DNA from: Nocardia asteroides
GTDB lineage: Bacteria; Actinomycetota; Actinomycetes; Mycobacteriales; Mycobacteriaceae
Assembly: GCA_019930625.1 (NCBI GenBank)
Contig: CP082844.1
Location: 1,116,001 to 1,180,000 of the forward strand
Direction: 5' to 3'
Length of the DNA stretch: 64,000 nucleotides
The notes beneath the pieces were generated by a model. The model made no database searches. It was not told the DNA's origin and worked only from the letters and a program-made list of their open reading frames with translations. The position numbers were made by a program, and so were the translations under genes. Positions 17,332 through 28,652 of the stretch are shown piece by piece; position 1 is the first letter of the stretch, and each line of letters opens with the position of its first letter.

Positions 17332-19434
17332 TTACTCGCCGGTCGCCTTGGCGATGATCTCCTTCGACACGTTGGCCGGAACCTCCGCGTACGAGTCGAA
17401 CACCATGGAGTAGTTCGCCCGGCCCTGGGTCTTCGACCGCAGGTCACCGATGTAACCGAACATCTCCGAGAGCGGAACCAGCGCCTTGACGACACGGGCA
17501 CCACTGCGTTCCTCCATGGCCTGGATCTGACCACGGCGGGAGTTCAGGTCGCCGATCACATCGCCCATGTAGTCCTCGGGCGTGGTGACCTCGACCGCCA
17601 TCATCGGCTCGAGGATCACCGGACCGGCCTTGCGGGCCGCTTCCTTGAGCGCTTGCGCACCCGCGATCTTGAACGCCATCTCCGACGAGTCGACGTCGTG
17701 GTAGGCGCCGTCGAGCAGCGTGACCTTCAGGTTCACCAGCGGGTAGCCGGCGAGCACGCCGTACTGCATGGCGTCCTGGGCGCCCGCGTCCACCGAAGGG
17801 ATGTATTCCCTCGGCACGCGGCCACCGGTGACCTTGTTCTCGAACTCGTAGTGCGCGCCGTCCTCGCCGACGAACGGCTCCAGCGCGATGATCACCTTCG
17901 CGAACTGGCCGGAACCACCGGTCTGCTTCTTGTGCGTGAACTCGAGCTTCTCGACCCGCTTGGTGATCGTCTCGCGGTAGGCCACCTGCGGCTTGCCGAC
18001 GTTCGCCTCGACCTTGAACTCGCGCTTCATACGGTCGACCAGGATGTCGAGGTGGAGCTCGCCCATACCGCCGATGACGGTCTGGCCGGTCTCGGCGTCC
18101 AGCTTGACCGAGAAGGTCGGGTCCTCTTCGGAGAGACGCTGGATCGCGGTGCCCAGCTTCTCCTGGTCGGACTTGGTCTTCGGCTCGATGGAGACCTCGA
18201 TGACCGGGTCCGGGAAGGTCATGGACTCGAGCACGATCTGGTTCTGCGGGTCGCACAAGGTGTCACCGGTGGTGGTGTCCTTGAGGCCGATGACCGCGTA
18301 GATGTGGCCCGCCGAGGCCACGCCGACCGGGTTCTCCTTGTTGGAGTGCATCTGGAACAGCTTGCCCAGACGCTCCTTCTTGCCCTTGGTCGAGTTGATG
18401 ACCTGGGCGCCGGAGTCGACCTTGCCGGAGTACACGCGGACGTAGGTCAGCTTGCCGAAGAAGGGGTGCACCGCGATCTTGAACGCCAGGGCCGCGAACG
18501 GCTCCTCGGCGCTCGGCTTGCGGGTGAGCAGCTGGTCTTCCTTGCCGGGGACATGGCCGGTGGTGGCCTCCACGTCCAGCGGCGAGGGCAGGTAGTCGAT
18601 GACCGCGTCGAGCATGGGCTGCACGCCCTTGTTCTTGAACGCCGAGCCGCACAGCACCGGGTAGAGCTCGGAGGTCACCGTCAGCTTGCGGATGGCACCC
18701 TTGATCTCCTCGACGGTCAGCTCTTCGCCGCCGAAGAACTTCTCCAGCAGCGCTTCGTCCGACTCGGCGACGGTCTCGAGCAGCTCTTGGCGGTACTGCT
18801 CGGCCTTCTCCTTCAGGTCGTCCGGGATCTCGACGACCTCGTACTGCTCACCGAGCTTGGTCTCGCCGCGCCAGACCTTGGCGTTGTTCTCGACCAGGTC
18901 GACGATGCCCTCGAAGGTGTCCTCCGCGCCGATCGGCAGCTGGATGACCAGCGGCTTGGCGCCGAGGCGGTCCTTGATGGTCTGCACGGTGAAGTAGAAG
19001 TCCGCACCGAGCTTGTCCATCTTGTTGACGAAGCAGATCCGCGGCACGTCGTACTTGTCGGCCTGACGCCACACCTGCTCGGACTGCGGCTCGACGCCCT
19101 CCTTGCCGTCGAACACCGCGACGGCGCCGTCGAGCACGCGCAGCGACCGCTCGACCTCCACGGTGAAGTCGACGTGCCCGGGGGTGTCGATGATGTTGAT
19201 CTGGTTGTCTTTCCAGAAGCACGTGGTAGCCGCGGAGGTGATGGTGATACCACGCTCCTGCTCCTGCTCCATCCAGTCCATCGTGGCGGCGCCGTCGTGG
19301 ACCTCACCGATCTTGTAGGTGATGCCGGTGTAGAAGAGGATGCGTTCAGTTGTGGTCGTCTTGCCCGCGTCGATGTGGGCCATGATGCCGATGTTGCGGA
19401 CCTTGTTCAGGTCGGTGAGCACGTCCTGTGCCAC
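17332..19434 (-). CDS. fusA: Elongation factor G
   Basis: A 700-residue translocation GTPase. The N-terminal G domain has [15 protein letters not shown] and DTPGHVDFT, followed by domains II to V (for example [15 protein letters not shown] in domain III and PREYIPSVD in domain IV). The length matches the family. It lies 138 bases after rpsG and 100 bases before tuf in the str operon. Confidence 0.99.
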   Translation of the reverse strand: MAQDVLTDLNKVRNIGIMAHIDAGKTTTTERILFYTGITYKIGEVHDGAATMDWMEQEQERGITITSAATTCFWKDNQINIIDTPGHVDFTVEVERSLRVLDGAVAVFDGKEGVEPQSEQVWRQADKYDVPRICFVNKMDKLGADFYFTVQTIKDRLGAKPLVIQLPIGAEDTFEGIVDLVENNAKVWRGETKLGEQYEVVEIPDDLKEKAEQYRQELLETVAESDEALLEKFFGGEELTVEEIKGAIRKLTVTSELYPVLCGSAFKNKGVQPMLDAVIDYLPSPLDVEATTGHVPGKEDQLLTRKPSAEEPFAALAFKIAVHPFFGKLTYVRVYSGKVDSGAQVINSTKGKKERLGKLFQMHSNKENPVGVASAGHIYAVIGLKDTTTGDTLCDPQNQIVLESMTFPDPVIEVSIEPKTKSDQEKLGTAIQRLSEEDPTFSVKLDAETGQTVIGGMGELHLDILVDRMKREFKVEANVGKPQVAYRETITKRVEKLEFTHKKQTGGSGQFAKVIIALEPFVGEDGAHYEFENKVTGGRVPREYIPSVDAGAQDAMQYGVLAGYPLVNLKVTLLDGAYHDVDSSEMAFKIAGAQALKEAARKAGPVILEPMMAVEVTTPEDYMGDVIGDLNSRRGQIQAMEERSGARVVKALVPLSEMFGYIGDLRSKTQGRANYSMVFDSYAEVPANVSKEIIAKATGE

Positions 19435-19572
19435 GGAAATCTTCCCCGCTCGTAGCTAGTTGGGATTATCGGGGACGACCCTGTGGTCGCCTCTATGTCA
19501 ACGCCGGAAGCGGCCGGTGAGTGCCGCGCTCCGGCTGTGCCTCCCCGACCCAGACGACGGGCCGGGCAGACG

Positions 19573-20043
19573 TCACCAGCGGTAGTGCGCGAAGGCCCGG
19601 TTGGACTCGGCCATCTTGTGGGTGTCCTCGCGGCGCTTGACCGAGGCGCCGAGGCCGTTGCTGGCGTCGAGCAGTTCGTTGGCCAGACGCTCGACCATGG
19701 TCTTCTCCCGGCGCGCACGCGAGAAGTTGACCAGCCAGCGCAGGGCGAGGGTGTTGGCGCGGCCCGGACGGACCTCGACCGGAACCTGGTAGGTGGCGCC
19801 ACCGACTCGGCGGGGCTTGACCTCCAGCGACGGCTTGACGTTGTCCAGCGCGCGCTTGAGGGTGACCACCGGATCGGTGCCGGTCTTCTCCCGCGCCTGC
19901 TCCAGCGCACCGTAGACGATGCGCTCGGCCGTGGACTTCTTGCCGTCCAGCAGGATCTTGTTGACCAGCTGAGTAACCAGCGGCGAACCGTAGACCGGGT
20001 CGTTGATCAGCGGACGCTTGGGTGCGGGGCCCTTGCGTGGCAT
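19573..20043 (-). CDS. rpsG: 30S ribosomal protein S7
   Basis: A 156-residue primary 16S rRNA-binding protein of the 30S head. It starts [10 protein letters not shown] and has the central [16 protein letters not shown] segment. It begins directly after the rpsL stop, so the two genes are translationally linked. The length is normal for actinobacteria. Confidence 0.99.
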   Translation of the reverse strand: MPRKGPAPKRPLINDPVYGSPLVTQLVNKILLDGKKSTAERIVYGALEQAREKTGTDPVVTLKRALDNVKPSLEVKPRRVGGATYQVPVEVRPGRANTLALRWLVNFSRARREKTMVERLANELLDASNGLGASVKRREDTHKMAESNRAFAHYRW

Positions 20044-20044
20044 A

Positions 20045-20419
20045 TCAGCTCTTCTCCTTCTTGGCGCCGTAACGGCTGCGGGCCTGCTTGCGGTTCTTCA
20101 CACCCTGGGTGTCGAGCGAGCCGCGAATGATCTTGTAGCGGACACCGGGGAGGTCCTTCACACGGCCGCCGCGCACGAGCACCATCGAGTGCTCCTGCAG
20201 GTTGTGACCCTCGCCCGGAATGTAGGCCGTGACCTCGACCGCGCTGGTCAGGCGAACACGCGCGACCTTGCGCAGCGCGGAGTTCGGCTTCTTCGGGGTC
20301 GTGGTGTACACGCGGGTGCACACGCCACGACGCTGCGGGCTCCCCTTGAGGGCCGCGGTCTTCGTCTTGGCGACCTTGTCGCGGCGACCCTTGCGGACCA
20401 GCTGGTTGATGGTTGGCAT
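20045..20419 (-). CDS. rpsL: 30S ribosomal protein S12
   Basis: A 124-residue protein of the decoding centre. The two streptomycin-resistance hot spots are wild type: Lys in [12 protein letters not shown] and Lys in [10 protein letters not shown]. It is the first gene of the str operon and is preceded by a leader of about 280 bases with a structured element and a promoter at 20710-20739. Confidence 0.99.
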   Translation of the reverse strand: MPTINQLVRKGRRDKVAKTKTAALKGSPQRRGVCTRVYTTTPKKPNSALRKVARVRLTSAVEVTAYIPGEGHNLQEHSMVLVRGGRVKDLPGVRYKIIRGSLDTQGVKNRKQARSRYGAKKEKS

Positions 20420-20477
20420 AGACCGGCTTTCCTTATTAGTTAACGCGGTGTGTGGACTTCATGTCTGTTTTGAGTTC

Positions 20478-20543
20478 GCGGCGTTCCCGGGGCCCTTGGT
20501 GGAGGCAAGCTTCCACTTCCGGGCCCGTCGTTCACGCCGCTGT
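20478..20543 (-). ncRNA. Structured leader element of rpsL (shared with rplA)
   Basis: The minus-strand RNA folds into three nested helices: P1 20478-20484/20534-20540, P2 20490-20495/20521-20526, and P3 20507-20510/20515-20518 closed by a GGAA tetraloop. The same layout with compensatory base changes is found upstream of rplA at 63278-63344. It ends 58 bases before the rpsL start. It could be an autoregulatory or processing signal. I do not recognise it as a named RNA family. Confidence 0.6.
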
Positions 20544-20761
20544 CATCGAGCTTTCACTCGCACGTCCGGCCACGTTTCTCGCGTCCCGAGGTCGGGCGTG
20601 TCGCGCGCGGCGCGGAGCCCGGATTCCGGGCACGCTGGAGTCGTCGGCCGCTCTCGCTGGCCTACGGTCACGCACGAACTTGCCCGCATGCTTCCGGGCA
20701 CAGCGGTCCACGATACCCGTGGCCGGGACACAGGGTCAAAGCGGGTCGGCCCGGCGCCGGT
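20544..20761 (-). other. str operon 5' leader and upstream region
   Basis: This gene-free DNA upstream of rpsL contains the promoter at 20710-20739. The leader also holds a small hairpin GCCCGG/CCGGGC (20617-20631). No credible gene is seen. Together with the element at 20478-20543, the predicted untranslated leader is about 280 bases. Confidence 0.6.
20710..20739 (-). promoter_or_regulatory. Promoter of the str operon
   Basis: On the minus strand TTGACC (20734-20739) and TATCGT (20710-20715) are separated by 18 bases, a good sigma-70/SigA-type match. It is the only strong candidate between rpsL and the lipoprotein gene at 20762. Confidence 0.6.
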
Positions 20762-21319
20762 CTACCTGGCCAGGTTCAAGGTCATTTCCATCAGCTTCCC
20801 GGCCGCGTCGCACGGATCGGGGTGCGCCGAGCCCGGCCGGTAGTTGATCCACCAGCCGATGACGCCGTTGTCCGGCGCGCTCGCCGTCACCCCACAGGAG
20901 TCCGGATCGTTCGGCCTGCGGATCTGCAGCGCGAGGGCGCTCTGCACGGTGATGTTGGTGGTGGTGTAGCCCAGCTTGTTGTTCGTCTGCTTCTCGTTGC
21001 TCAGCGTGCCGTTCTCGTACCAGTTGAGCGTCGCCATGCCGTTGCCGCCGGGCGCGCCGACCAGGTCCCACATGCAGACCGCTCCGAAGAACGACTCGCT
21101 GACCTGGATGCTCTCGCCGATGGCCTTCCCGATCTGCTCTTTGGAGAGGATCTCGCACTCCCGGAGCAACTTGTCCAGCTTGGTGTTGATCGACTGACTT
21201 CCGCCCACCGGATGCGCGGACCCGGACACCACGCGGCTGCAGCCGCCCACGGACAACGCCAGGGCCGCGGCCACGACGACGGCCGCGCCACGCCGGTACA
21301 GACCTCGTCGGACGTTCAT
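20762..21319 (-). CDS. DUF3558-family lipoprotein
   Basis: A 185-residue exported lipoprotein. The signal peptide ends in a lipobox (LSVGGC, Cys at about 27), and the mature domain has the cysteine pairs and CEILSKEQIGKAIG / CMWDL / DPCDAA pattern of the DUF3558 family. DUF3558 proteins are cell-envelope proteins abundant in Nocardia and Mycobacterium, without known function. It follows a second DUF3558 gene by 9 bases and forms a tandem pair with it. Confidence 0.85.
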   Translation of the reverse strand: MNVRRGLYRRGAAVVVAAALALSVGGCSRVVSGSAHPVGGSQSINTKLDKLLRECEILSKEQIGKAIGESIQVSESFFGAVCMWDLVGAPGGNGMATLNWYENGTLSNEKQTNNKLGYTTTNITVQSALALQIRRPNDPDSCGVTASAPDNGVIGWWINYRPGSAHPDPCDAAGKLMEMTLNLAR

Positions 21320-21328
21320 GCTCTCCCC

Positions 21329-21856
21329 CTACTGCAATCGCTGCAGAGTCAGCTCGGCGAGGGCACGGCTGCGGTCGCACGGATTCCCGAGGTTATCGGA
21401 GAAGAACCCGAAGGACGTCGACCACTCGAAGAAGTCGTCGCCCAGCTGCACCGCCAGATCGCAGATCTGTCCGCCCGGATCCAAGGCTGCGAAACCGTCC
21501 CGGCCGGCCACCTTGATCGGATCGGGAGCGCGGCCGTTGACGGTCACCCACGCCCGCTCCCGCTCGATGGGGCTGCCCCGGTAGGAAGCGAATGTGATAC
21601 TCGGAGAACCGATTCCCGCCGACTGCCAGTTGCATCCGACGGCGTTGCGGAACACTCCGGAGATCTGGCCGAGGCCACCGAGAGTGCGCACCTCGTCATC
21701 GGTCACGTGCCCGCACTCCCCGACGAACGGGCCCAGTGCCACCACCTTCGGCGCGGGACGCGACGGACCGGAGTCCTGCGACTGCTCGCCCGAACCGCAG
21801 GCCGTCAGCGCGAGCAGCAAGGCTGTCGCGATGACGACCGCCGACTTGATCCGCAT
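21329..21856 (-). CDS. DUF3558-family lipoprotein
   Basis: A 175-residue lipoprotein with a signal peptide and lipobox ALTAC (Cys at about 20), followed by the DUF3558 features CGHVTDDEVRTLGG, VGCNWQSAG, ICDLAVQLGD and NPCDRSRAL. ATG at 21856 is chosen because it opens the signal peptide (MRIKSAVVIATALLLALTAC). It lies 9 bases upstream of a second, divergent-in-sequence member. The pair probably forms one envelope unit; the role is unknown. Confidence 0.85.
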   Translation of the reverse strand: MRIKSAVVIATALLLALTACGSGEQSQDSGPSRPAPKVVALGPFVGECGHVTDDEVRTLGGLGQISGVFRNAVGCNWQSAGIGSPSITFASYRGSPIERERAWVTVNGRAPDPIKVAGRDGFAALDPGGQICDLAVQLGDDFFEWSTSFGFFSDNLGNPCDRSRALAELTLQRLQ

Positions 21857-21920
21857 GGGAAGAACTCTACCGATTCCGCGACGAGGTGACCGTCCGACGA
21901 AGGCGGCCGCGTGCGGCGCC

Positions 21921-23809
<1,889 letters not shown>

Positions 23810-23815
23810 CGGAGT

Positions 23816-24928
23816 TCAGGGGCGCAGGTCGGCGTGCACGTCGAGGATTTCGACACTCCCCTGCTTGCCCGCCTCCAGGAAGGCGAGCAGAGCGTGCGCC
23901 TCCGCCTCCACCTCGGCGCGCTCGGCGTTCGTCCAGGTCCGGGTCGGACTGATGCGCAGCCGCGCGGACTCGGCGGTCACGAAGACCTTGTACAGACCGG
24001 AGAGGAACCCGTCGATCAGCACCGGGGAGACCTGAGCGGCGAAGGAGCGCAGCGGAGGGGCCGTGCCGTCGGGCACGATCCGCGTTCGGTCCTGGTGCGA
24101 CAGCAGGGCGTTGTCGTACCAGCCGAGCAGCCGCACCGGAGCGGGCGCGTCCGGATCGGCCAATTCGGCGTCGGCCACGTCGTAGAGCGTGCGGCCGCGC
24201 TCGTCGGTGTAGGTGCGCACCCGATCCCCGAGTTGCGCCACCGCCCGCTTCATGCCGAGCAGCCTCGACCAGGTCTGCATGTCCATCGTGCTGGCCGGGC
24301 CGAAGGCACGCAGATAGCGGAAGAGCAACTCGGCCAAGGGATAGGTGGGATCCAGGGGTGCGCCGAGCCAGGGCTCGACCCGCGACCAGATCGGCCTGCT
24401 GTTGTCTTTCCACTTCCCGCGCGGCGGCGTCTGCAACACCGGCAGTTGATACAGCCAGGTCTGCAACACCGCGCCGGGGTCGCGGTCGGGATACAGCTCG
24501 GCGGCGCGGGCACGCAGGTCCGCGGCGGACATCGGCTCGTCGCCGAGCACCGCCTCGCCGTTGCTGCGCACCTCATCCGGATCCAATCCGACCATGGCGC
24601 CGTAGTTGAAGCCCTTGCGGAAGGGCGCTTTCTCCAGTTCCGGCTGCACGTGCGGTGCGATCCGCAACGCGTCCGGCGGGGTGACCATATGGATGGTCCC
24701 CCGCATCAGAGTGATCCGGACCAGGGAACGGTCCTCCAGCGCGTCCGACACCGTCGCCGGATCGAAGGCCGCGACGCGGCTCCACAATCCGACGAACGGC
24801 GGCGGCGAATCCTGCGCCTGTAATCCGACGAGGTGCTCGCACATCTCGTGCACACTCAGCCGTGAGCGCTCGAGCAGATGCTGGCGAGCCAGCAGGGTCC
24901 GGTTCAGGACCCGATTGGACAATTTCAT
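23816..24928 (-). CDS. Winged-helix protein of the HTH_42/AlkZ DNA glycosylase family
   Basis: A 370-residue protein of the crosslink-repair glycosylase superfamily. The N-terminal region has the diagnostic QAQD (Q-x-Q) motif in GLQAQDSPP near residue 35 and LMRGTIHMV near 75; tandem winged helices and a beta barrel follow. AlkZ proteins unhook DNA interstrand crosslinks, while several actinobacterial paralogues have unknown activity. The QxQ motif is intact, so activity is plausible. It ends 7 bases from the convergent AsnC gene. Confidence 0.85.
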   Translation of the reverse strand: MKLSNRVLNRTLLARQHLLERSRLSVHEMCEHLVGLQAQDSPPPFVGLWSRVAAFDPATVSDALEDRSLVRITLMRGTIHMVTPPDALRIAPHVQPELEKAPFRKGFNYGAMVGLDPDEVRSNGEAVLGDEPMSAADLRARAAELYPDRDPGAVLQTWLYQLPVLQTPPRGKWKDNSRPIWSRVEPWLGAPLDPTYPLAELLFRYLRAFGPASTMDMQTWSRLLGMKRAVAQLGDRVRTYTDERGRTLYDVADAELADPDAPAPVRLLGWYDNALLSHQDRTRIVPDGTAPPLRSFAAQVSPVLIDGFLSGLYKVFVTAESARLRISPTRTWTNAERAEVEAEAHALLAFLEAGKQGSVEILDVHADLRP

Positions 24929-24950
24929 GACGCGGGCTTGTCGAGACGTC

Positions 24951-25925
24951 TCAGCGCAGCGTGACCACGACCTTGCCGGTGGCCGTCCGGTTCTCCAGCG
25001 AGGCGACGGCCTCGGCGGCCTTGTCCAGCGGGTACAGCACCGGCTCCGGCGGCGCGATCTTGCCGGAAGCCAGCAGCGGCTCCACCTCGGCCCATTGCTC
25101 CTGCAGGTAGCCCGGGTGCGACATCACCCATTCGCCCCAGGCCGCGCCGGTCACCTCGACGTTCTTCAGCAGCAACCGGTTGACCTTGACGGTGGGGATC
25201 TCCCCCGCGGTGAAGCCGACGACAAGCAATCGGCCCGCCGAAGCGAGCGAACGAACGCTGTCGGTGAAACGGTCGCCGCCGACCGGGTCGAGCACGATGT
25301 CGACGCCGCGACCGCCGGTCAGTTCCTTCACCGCCGCGAGCCAGCCGTCGGTGAGCACCACGTCGGTGGCGCCGTTGGCGCGCGCGACCTCGGCCTTCTC
25401 CTCGGTGCTCACCACGGCGACCACCCGGCCCGCCCCGAGCGCGGCCGCCATCCGCAGCGTCGAGGTGCCGATGCCGCCCGCGGCGCCGTGCACCAGCACC
25501 GTCTCGCCCTCCGCCAGCCTGCCTCGCGTGCGCAGGCAGAAGTGCACGGTCAGGTCGTTGAACAGGATGCCGGCGCCCGCCTCCAGGGAGACGTTGCCGG
25601 GCAGCCGGAAGACCATCTGCGCGGGCGTGACGGCCGTCTCGGCCATGGCGTTGCCGAGCATGGTCAGCGCGACGACCCGGTCACCGGGGCGCACGTGCGC
25701 GTCCTCGGGAGCTTCCCGGACGATGCCCGCGACCTCGCCGCCGACGACGAACGGCAACTCCGGCTTCATCTGGTAGAGGCCGCGCGTCATGAGCACGTCC
25801 GGAAAGGCCACGCCCGCCGCGTGCACGTCGATCACGACGCCCCCCGGGTAGGACGCAGGCTCCGGAATCTCCACGATCCGAACCGCTTGCGGTCCTTCCA
25901 GCTTGTCGACCTGGGCTGCGCGCAT
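24951..25925 (-). CDS. NADPH:quinone oxidoreductase, zinc-free MDR family
   Basis: A 324-residue medium-chain dehydrogenase/reductase related to QorA and crotonyl-CoA reductases without zinc ligands. The GroES-like N-terminal half has PDVLMTRGLYQMKPELPF, and the Rossmann half has VHGAAGGIGTSTLRMA. ATG at 25925 begins the first beta strand. It lies about 20 bases upstream of the AlkZ-like gene, so the two may be cotranscribed. The probable role is reduction of quinones or enoyl substrates. Confidence 0.9.
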   Translation of the reverse strand: MRAAQVDKLEGPQAVRIVEIPEPASYPGGVVIDVHAAGVAFPDVLMTRGLYQMKPELPFVVGGEVAGIVREAPEDAHVRPGDRVVALTMLGNAMAETAVTPAQMVFRLPGNVSLEAGAGILFNDLTVHFCLRTRGRLAEGETVLVHGAAGGIGTSTLRMAAALGAGRVVAVVSTEEKAEVARANGATDVVLTDGWLAAVKELTGGRGVDIVLDPVGGDRFTDSVRSLASAGRLLVVGFTAGEIPTVKVNRLLLKNVEVTGAAWGEWVMSHPGYLQEQWAEVEPLLASGKIAPPEPVLYPLDKAAEAVASLENRTATGKVVVTLR

Positions 25926-26028
25926 GTGCTGACCTCTCTGTCCTCGCACCGGCACGATCCACGCCGGCGCCACACCGACAACATAACGGGCGCCGCCCGA
26001 GGACGCCCGGCCCGACACCCGATTTTGC

Positions 26029-26034
26029 TATGCT
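26029..26034 (+). promoter_or_regulatory. Candidate -10 box for the ESX-transglycosylase pair
   Basis: TATGCT lies 37 bases upstream of the ATG at 26071, with a strong GGGAGGGAAGGGGG ribosome site in between. No clear -35 box is seen. Confidence 0.35.
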
Positions 26035-26070
26035 GGCCGCGACCTCGCGGTCGGGAGGGAAGGGGGATTA

Positions 26071-26400
26071 ATGGTCGAGCAAAACCAGCCGCAAGCTGCG
26101 ACGATGCAAGTCGATCCCACGGCGCTGCGCTCGTTCGCGCAGACGCTGCGCACGGAGGCGACGTCGGTCGCGGACCTCGGCGCCGGGGAGGACCTCGCCG
26201 CCGTCGTCGGGGCGCTGCCCGGCACCGATTTCGGCCCGGTGGCCCAGCGCGCGAACGACGCCGTGCACCGGTGCCTGGAGCGGATCGGGTCCCGGCTCAC
26301 CACGATCGCGGACAACCTGCACAACGCGGCGGGCAATTACGAGCTGGCGGAGGACGACTTCGCGGCCGAGCTTCGCACCATCGGACTCCAGCTGCCATGA
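26071..26400 (+). CDS. EspC-like type VII secretion target
   Basis: A 109-residue helical protein of the ESX secretion-associated (EspC/DUF2580) type. It starts with a short disordered end, then MQVDPTALRSFAQTLRTEA, and has a second helix leading to NLHNAAGNYELAEDDFAAEL, which is the usual YxxxD/E-like export signal. Such proteins are secreted with a partner. It ends in an ATGA overlap with the transglycosylase gene, so the two are translationally coupled and may form a secreted pair. Confidence 0.82.
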   Translation: MVEQNQPQAATMQVDPTALRSFAQTLRTEATSVADLGAGEDLAAVVGALPGTDFGPVAQRANDAVHRCLERIGSRLTTIADNLHNAAGNYELAEDDFAAELRTIGLQLP

Positions 26401-27530
26401 CGCTCACCATCCCCGATGTCGAGAACTGGCAGCCGGAGCGCCTTTCGGCGGCGGGCGGGCTGGCCGAACGCATCTCGCAGGGGCTGGACACCGCGGTCGG
26501 CAAGGGCGCGGATGACACCAAAGCCCTGGCCGACGCGAAAAAGTGGTCCGGCACAGCGGGCGACGCCGCGAACGCCAGGATGCAGACCGAGAAGACCCGC
26601 GCGTCGGCCGTGAGCGCAGCTTTGCTCGAACTGAAGACCGCGCTCACCACCCAGGTGCAGAACCTCGCCGACGCCAAAGCCAAGGTATTGAGCCTGCGGG
26701 ACGACGCGCTGAACCAGACACCGCCCTTCGATGTCGCGCCCGACGGCACCGTGGGTGCCAAGACGCGAATCGACTACCTCCGCGCGCACGCGGACAAGGC
26801 CGACATCGACGGGCTGGTGTTCCAGGAAGCGCTGCAAGCGGCCTCTCGCACGTGGGAGCTGACCAACGCTCTCAAGACCGCCGAGGACGTGGCCGCCCAG
26901 GCCAGAACCCAGGTCGAGGGGGCGGCCGGGAAGTTGGAGGCGGCGTTCGCCGGGCTCGGCGAACCGAGCGCGAACGTACCCACGGCCCCCACGACGCCCG
27001 CCGCCACCGCACCGGCCGCGACCTCGGGCGCCCCGGTCGCCGCCCCTTCGTCGGACCGGCCGAGCCGGCTGATGTCCGGGCACAACGACTCCGGGTCGTC
27101 GTACGGCACATCGTCGGGCACGCCGTACCAAGGTGGGCCGAGTTCGTCCGCGCCGACCGGTCCGCTGCCCAGCGGTGACGTCGCGCGGTGGATCGCCGAG
27201 GCGAAGCAGAAGCTCATCGCGATGGGATACGACCCAGCGACCATCGACGAGCGTGCCATCGCGCTGATCATCCAGCACGAATCCGCGGGCAATCCGTACG
27301 CGGAGAACCGCTGGGACAGCAACTGGGTGGCCGGACATCCGTCGAAGGGGCTGATGCAGACCATCGACAGCACGTTCAACGCTTACAAGGCGCCCGGACA
27401 CGACGACATCTGGAACCCGGTCGACAACATCATCGCCGGAGTGCGGTACTCGATCGACCGTTACGGGTCGCTGGGCAACGTGCCCGGTGTCGCCGCCGTG
27501 AACTCGGGCGGGGCATACCAGGGGTACTGA
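26397..27530 (+). CDS. ESX-linked lytic transglycosylase (SLT domain)
   Basis: A 377-residue protein. Residues 1-185 form a helical ESX-type hairpin with a WxG turn (W50-S-G52). Residues 186-255 are a Pro/Ala/Ser/Gly-rich linker, and residues 258-377 are a soluble lytic transglycosylase domain with the catalytic Glu294 in IIQHESAGNP, GLMQTIDSTF and NPVDNIIAGVRY. There is no Sec signal peptide, so export through a type VII system with the preceding EspC-like protein is likely. It would cleave peptidoglycan outside the membrane, for cell-wall growth, secretion, or as an antibacterial effector. Confidence 0.88.
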   Translation: MTLTIPDVENWQPERLSAAGGLAERISQGLDTAVGKGADDTKALADAKKWSGTAGDAANARMQTEKTRASAVSAALLELKTALTTQVQNLADAKAKVLSLRDDALNQTPPFDVAPDGTVGAKTRIDYLRAHADKADIDGLVFQEALQAASRTWELTNALKTAEDVAAQARTQVEGAAGKLEAAFAGLGEPSANVPTAPTTPAATAPAATSGAPVAAPSSDRPSRLMSGHNDSGSSYGTSSGTPYQGGPSSSAPTGPLPSGDVARWIAEAKQKLIAMGYDPATIDERAIALIIQHESAGNPYAENRWDSNWVAGHPSKGLMQTIDSTFNAYKAPGHDDIWNPVDNIIAGVRYSIDRYGSLGNVPGVAAVNSGGAYQGY

Positions 27531-27682
27531 GCCGTTCACCGCGATGACCTGCGGCCGCCGAGCCGGCGCTCCCGCCGACCGACCGACTCGTCCCGGGATG
27601 CTGAACGCAAGACCCGATTGTTGCTGGCCCAGGTCCCGGTGGGCGGACTATTAAGGAGGTACGGACGGCTCGACGCGAGGGT

Positions 27683-27709
27683 GTGACGTACGCCCCGTAA
27701 AGTCGTCAC
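27683..27709. repeat. Inverted repeat upstream of the thioesterase gene
   Basis: GTGACG (27683-27688) and CGTCAC (27704-27709) flank 15 bases and lie about 50 bases upstream of the GTG at 27761. It could be an operator. It is short, so chance occurrence cannot be excluded. Confidence 0.3.
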
Positions 27710-27760
27710 AACAGCACCGCATGAAGAAACGCGGCACACCGTGCAGCGCGAGGAGCACAA

Positions 27761-28555
27761 GTGTCACTCGATCAGCCACTCGCCCCGCTTCCCCAGGAGG
27801 GCATGGGCTTTGCTTCGGCGTGGCCCGTCCGGGCTGGCGATGTGGATCCCTACGACCGGTTGCGGTTCGATGCCGTCGCCCGCTACCTGCAAGATATCGC
27901 CTGGGAAAACCTGCATAAGACCTTCTTCCACCGAACCGACCCGAACTGGATCGTCCGCCGGACGGTCATCGATGTCATCCGGCCGATCCTGTGGCCCGAC
28001 GAGGTGCGGCTGCTGCGCTGGTGCTCGGCGATGTCGACCCGGTGGACGAATATGCGCGTCCGGATCACCAGCGGAAACGGCGGCCTGATCGAGACCGAGG
28101 GTTTCTGGATCAATATCAGCGAGTCCACCGGCATGCCCGCGCGAATCAGCGACGAGGGCCTCGCCTATCTCGCGCGCACTTCCAGCGAACACCGCCTGCG
28201 GTGGCGGCCGTACCTGACCGACGCCACGCCGCCGGAGTCGGACACCGACCTGCCGTTCCCCGTGCGCGCCACCGATATCGACCAGTACAACCACGTCAAC
28301 AACGCTTGTTACTGGCAGGCGGTGGAACAGTTCCTCGTCGAATATCCCAAGCTGCTCGCGGGCCCGCACCGCGCGGTGATCGAATACGTGGCGCCGGTGC
28401 TGGCACGCCAGCACGTGAGCGTGCGCAGCCGGTACGAGCCCGGTGACCGGACCGGGCAGCCGGTGCTACGGCTGTGGTTCGTGGTCGGCGGAACCACCAC
28501 GACGGTGGTCCGCATCATGCCGCTGCCCGGCTCCCCCGCCACTGCGAATTTCTAG
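27761..28555 (+). CDS. Acyl-ACP thioesterase-like protein
   Basis: A 264-residue double hot-dog protein of the acyl-ACP thioesterase family (FatA/FatB-like). The first hot dog contains YDRLRFDAVARYLQDIAWE, and the second has DIDQYNHVNNACYWQAVE, the usual N-x-H-V-N-N catalytic segment. It would release fatty acids from acyl carrier protein or acyl-CoA. The start is GTG. It stands alone, converging with fprB. Confidence 0.85.
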   Translation: MSLDQPLAPLPQEGMGFASAWPVRAGDVDPYDRLRFDAVARYLQDIAWENLHKTFFHRTDPNWIVRRTVIDVIRPILWPDEVRLLRWCSAMSTRWTNMRVRITSGNGGLIETEGFWINISESTGMPARISDEGLAYLARTSSEHRLRWRPYLTDATPPESDTDLPFPVRATDIDQYNHVNNACYWQAVEQFLVEYPKLLAGPHRAVIEYVAPVLARQHVSVRSRYEPGDRTGQPVLRLWFVVGGTTTTVVRIMPLPGSPATANF

Positions 28556-28652
28556 GCTCGCCCGCCTCTGGCGAGTCTTCGGGCCGTACTGGTGGGCGTC
28601 GTCAGACGGCGGCCCGGCCGGATCTCGGACGATCCGACCGGACGTCCGATCG

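Noticed and set aside
24606..26396. Upstream extension of the lytic transglycosylase frame by almost 600 codons
   Set aside because: It runs antisense over two well-supported genes; the ATG at 26397 in an ATGA overlap with the EspC-like gene is the natural start.
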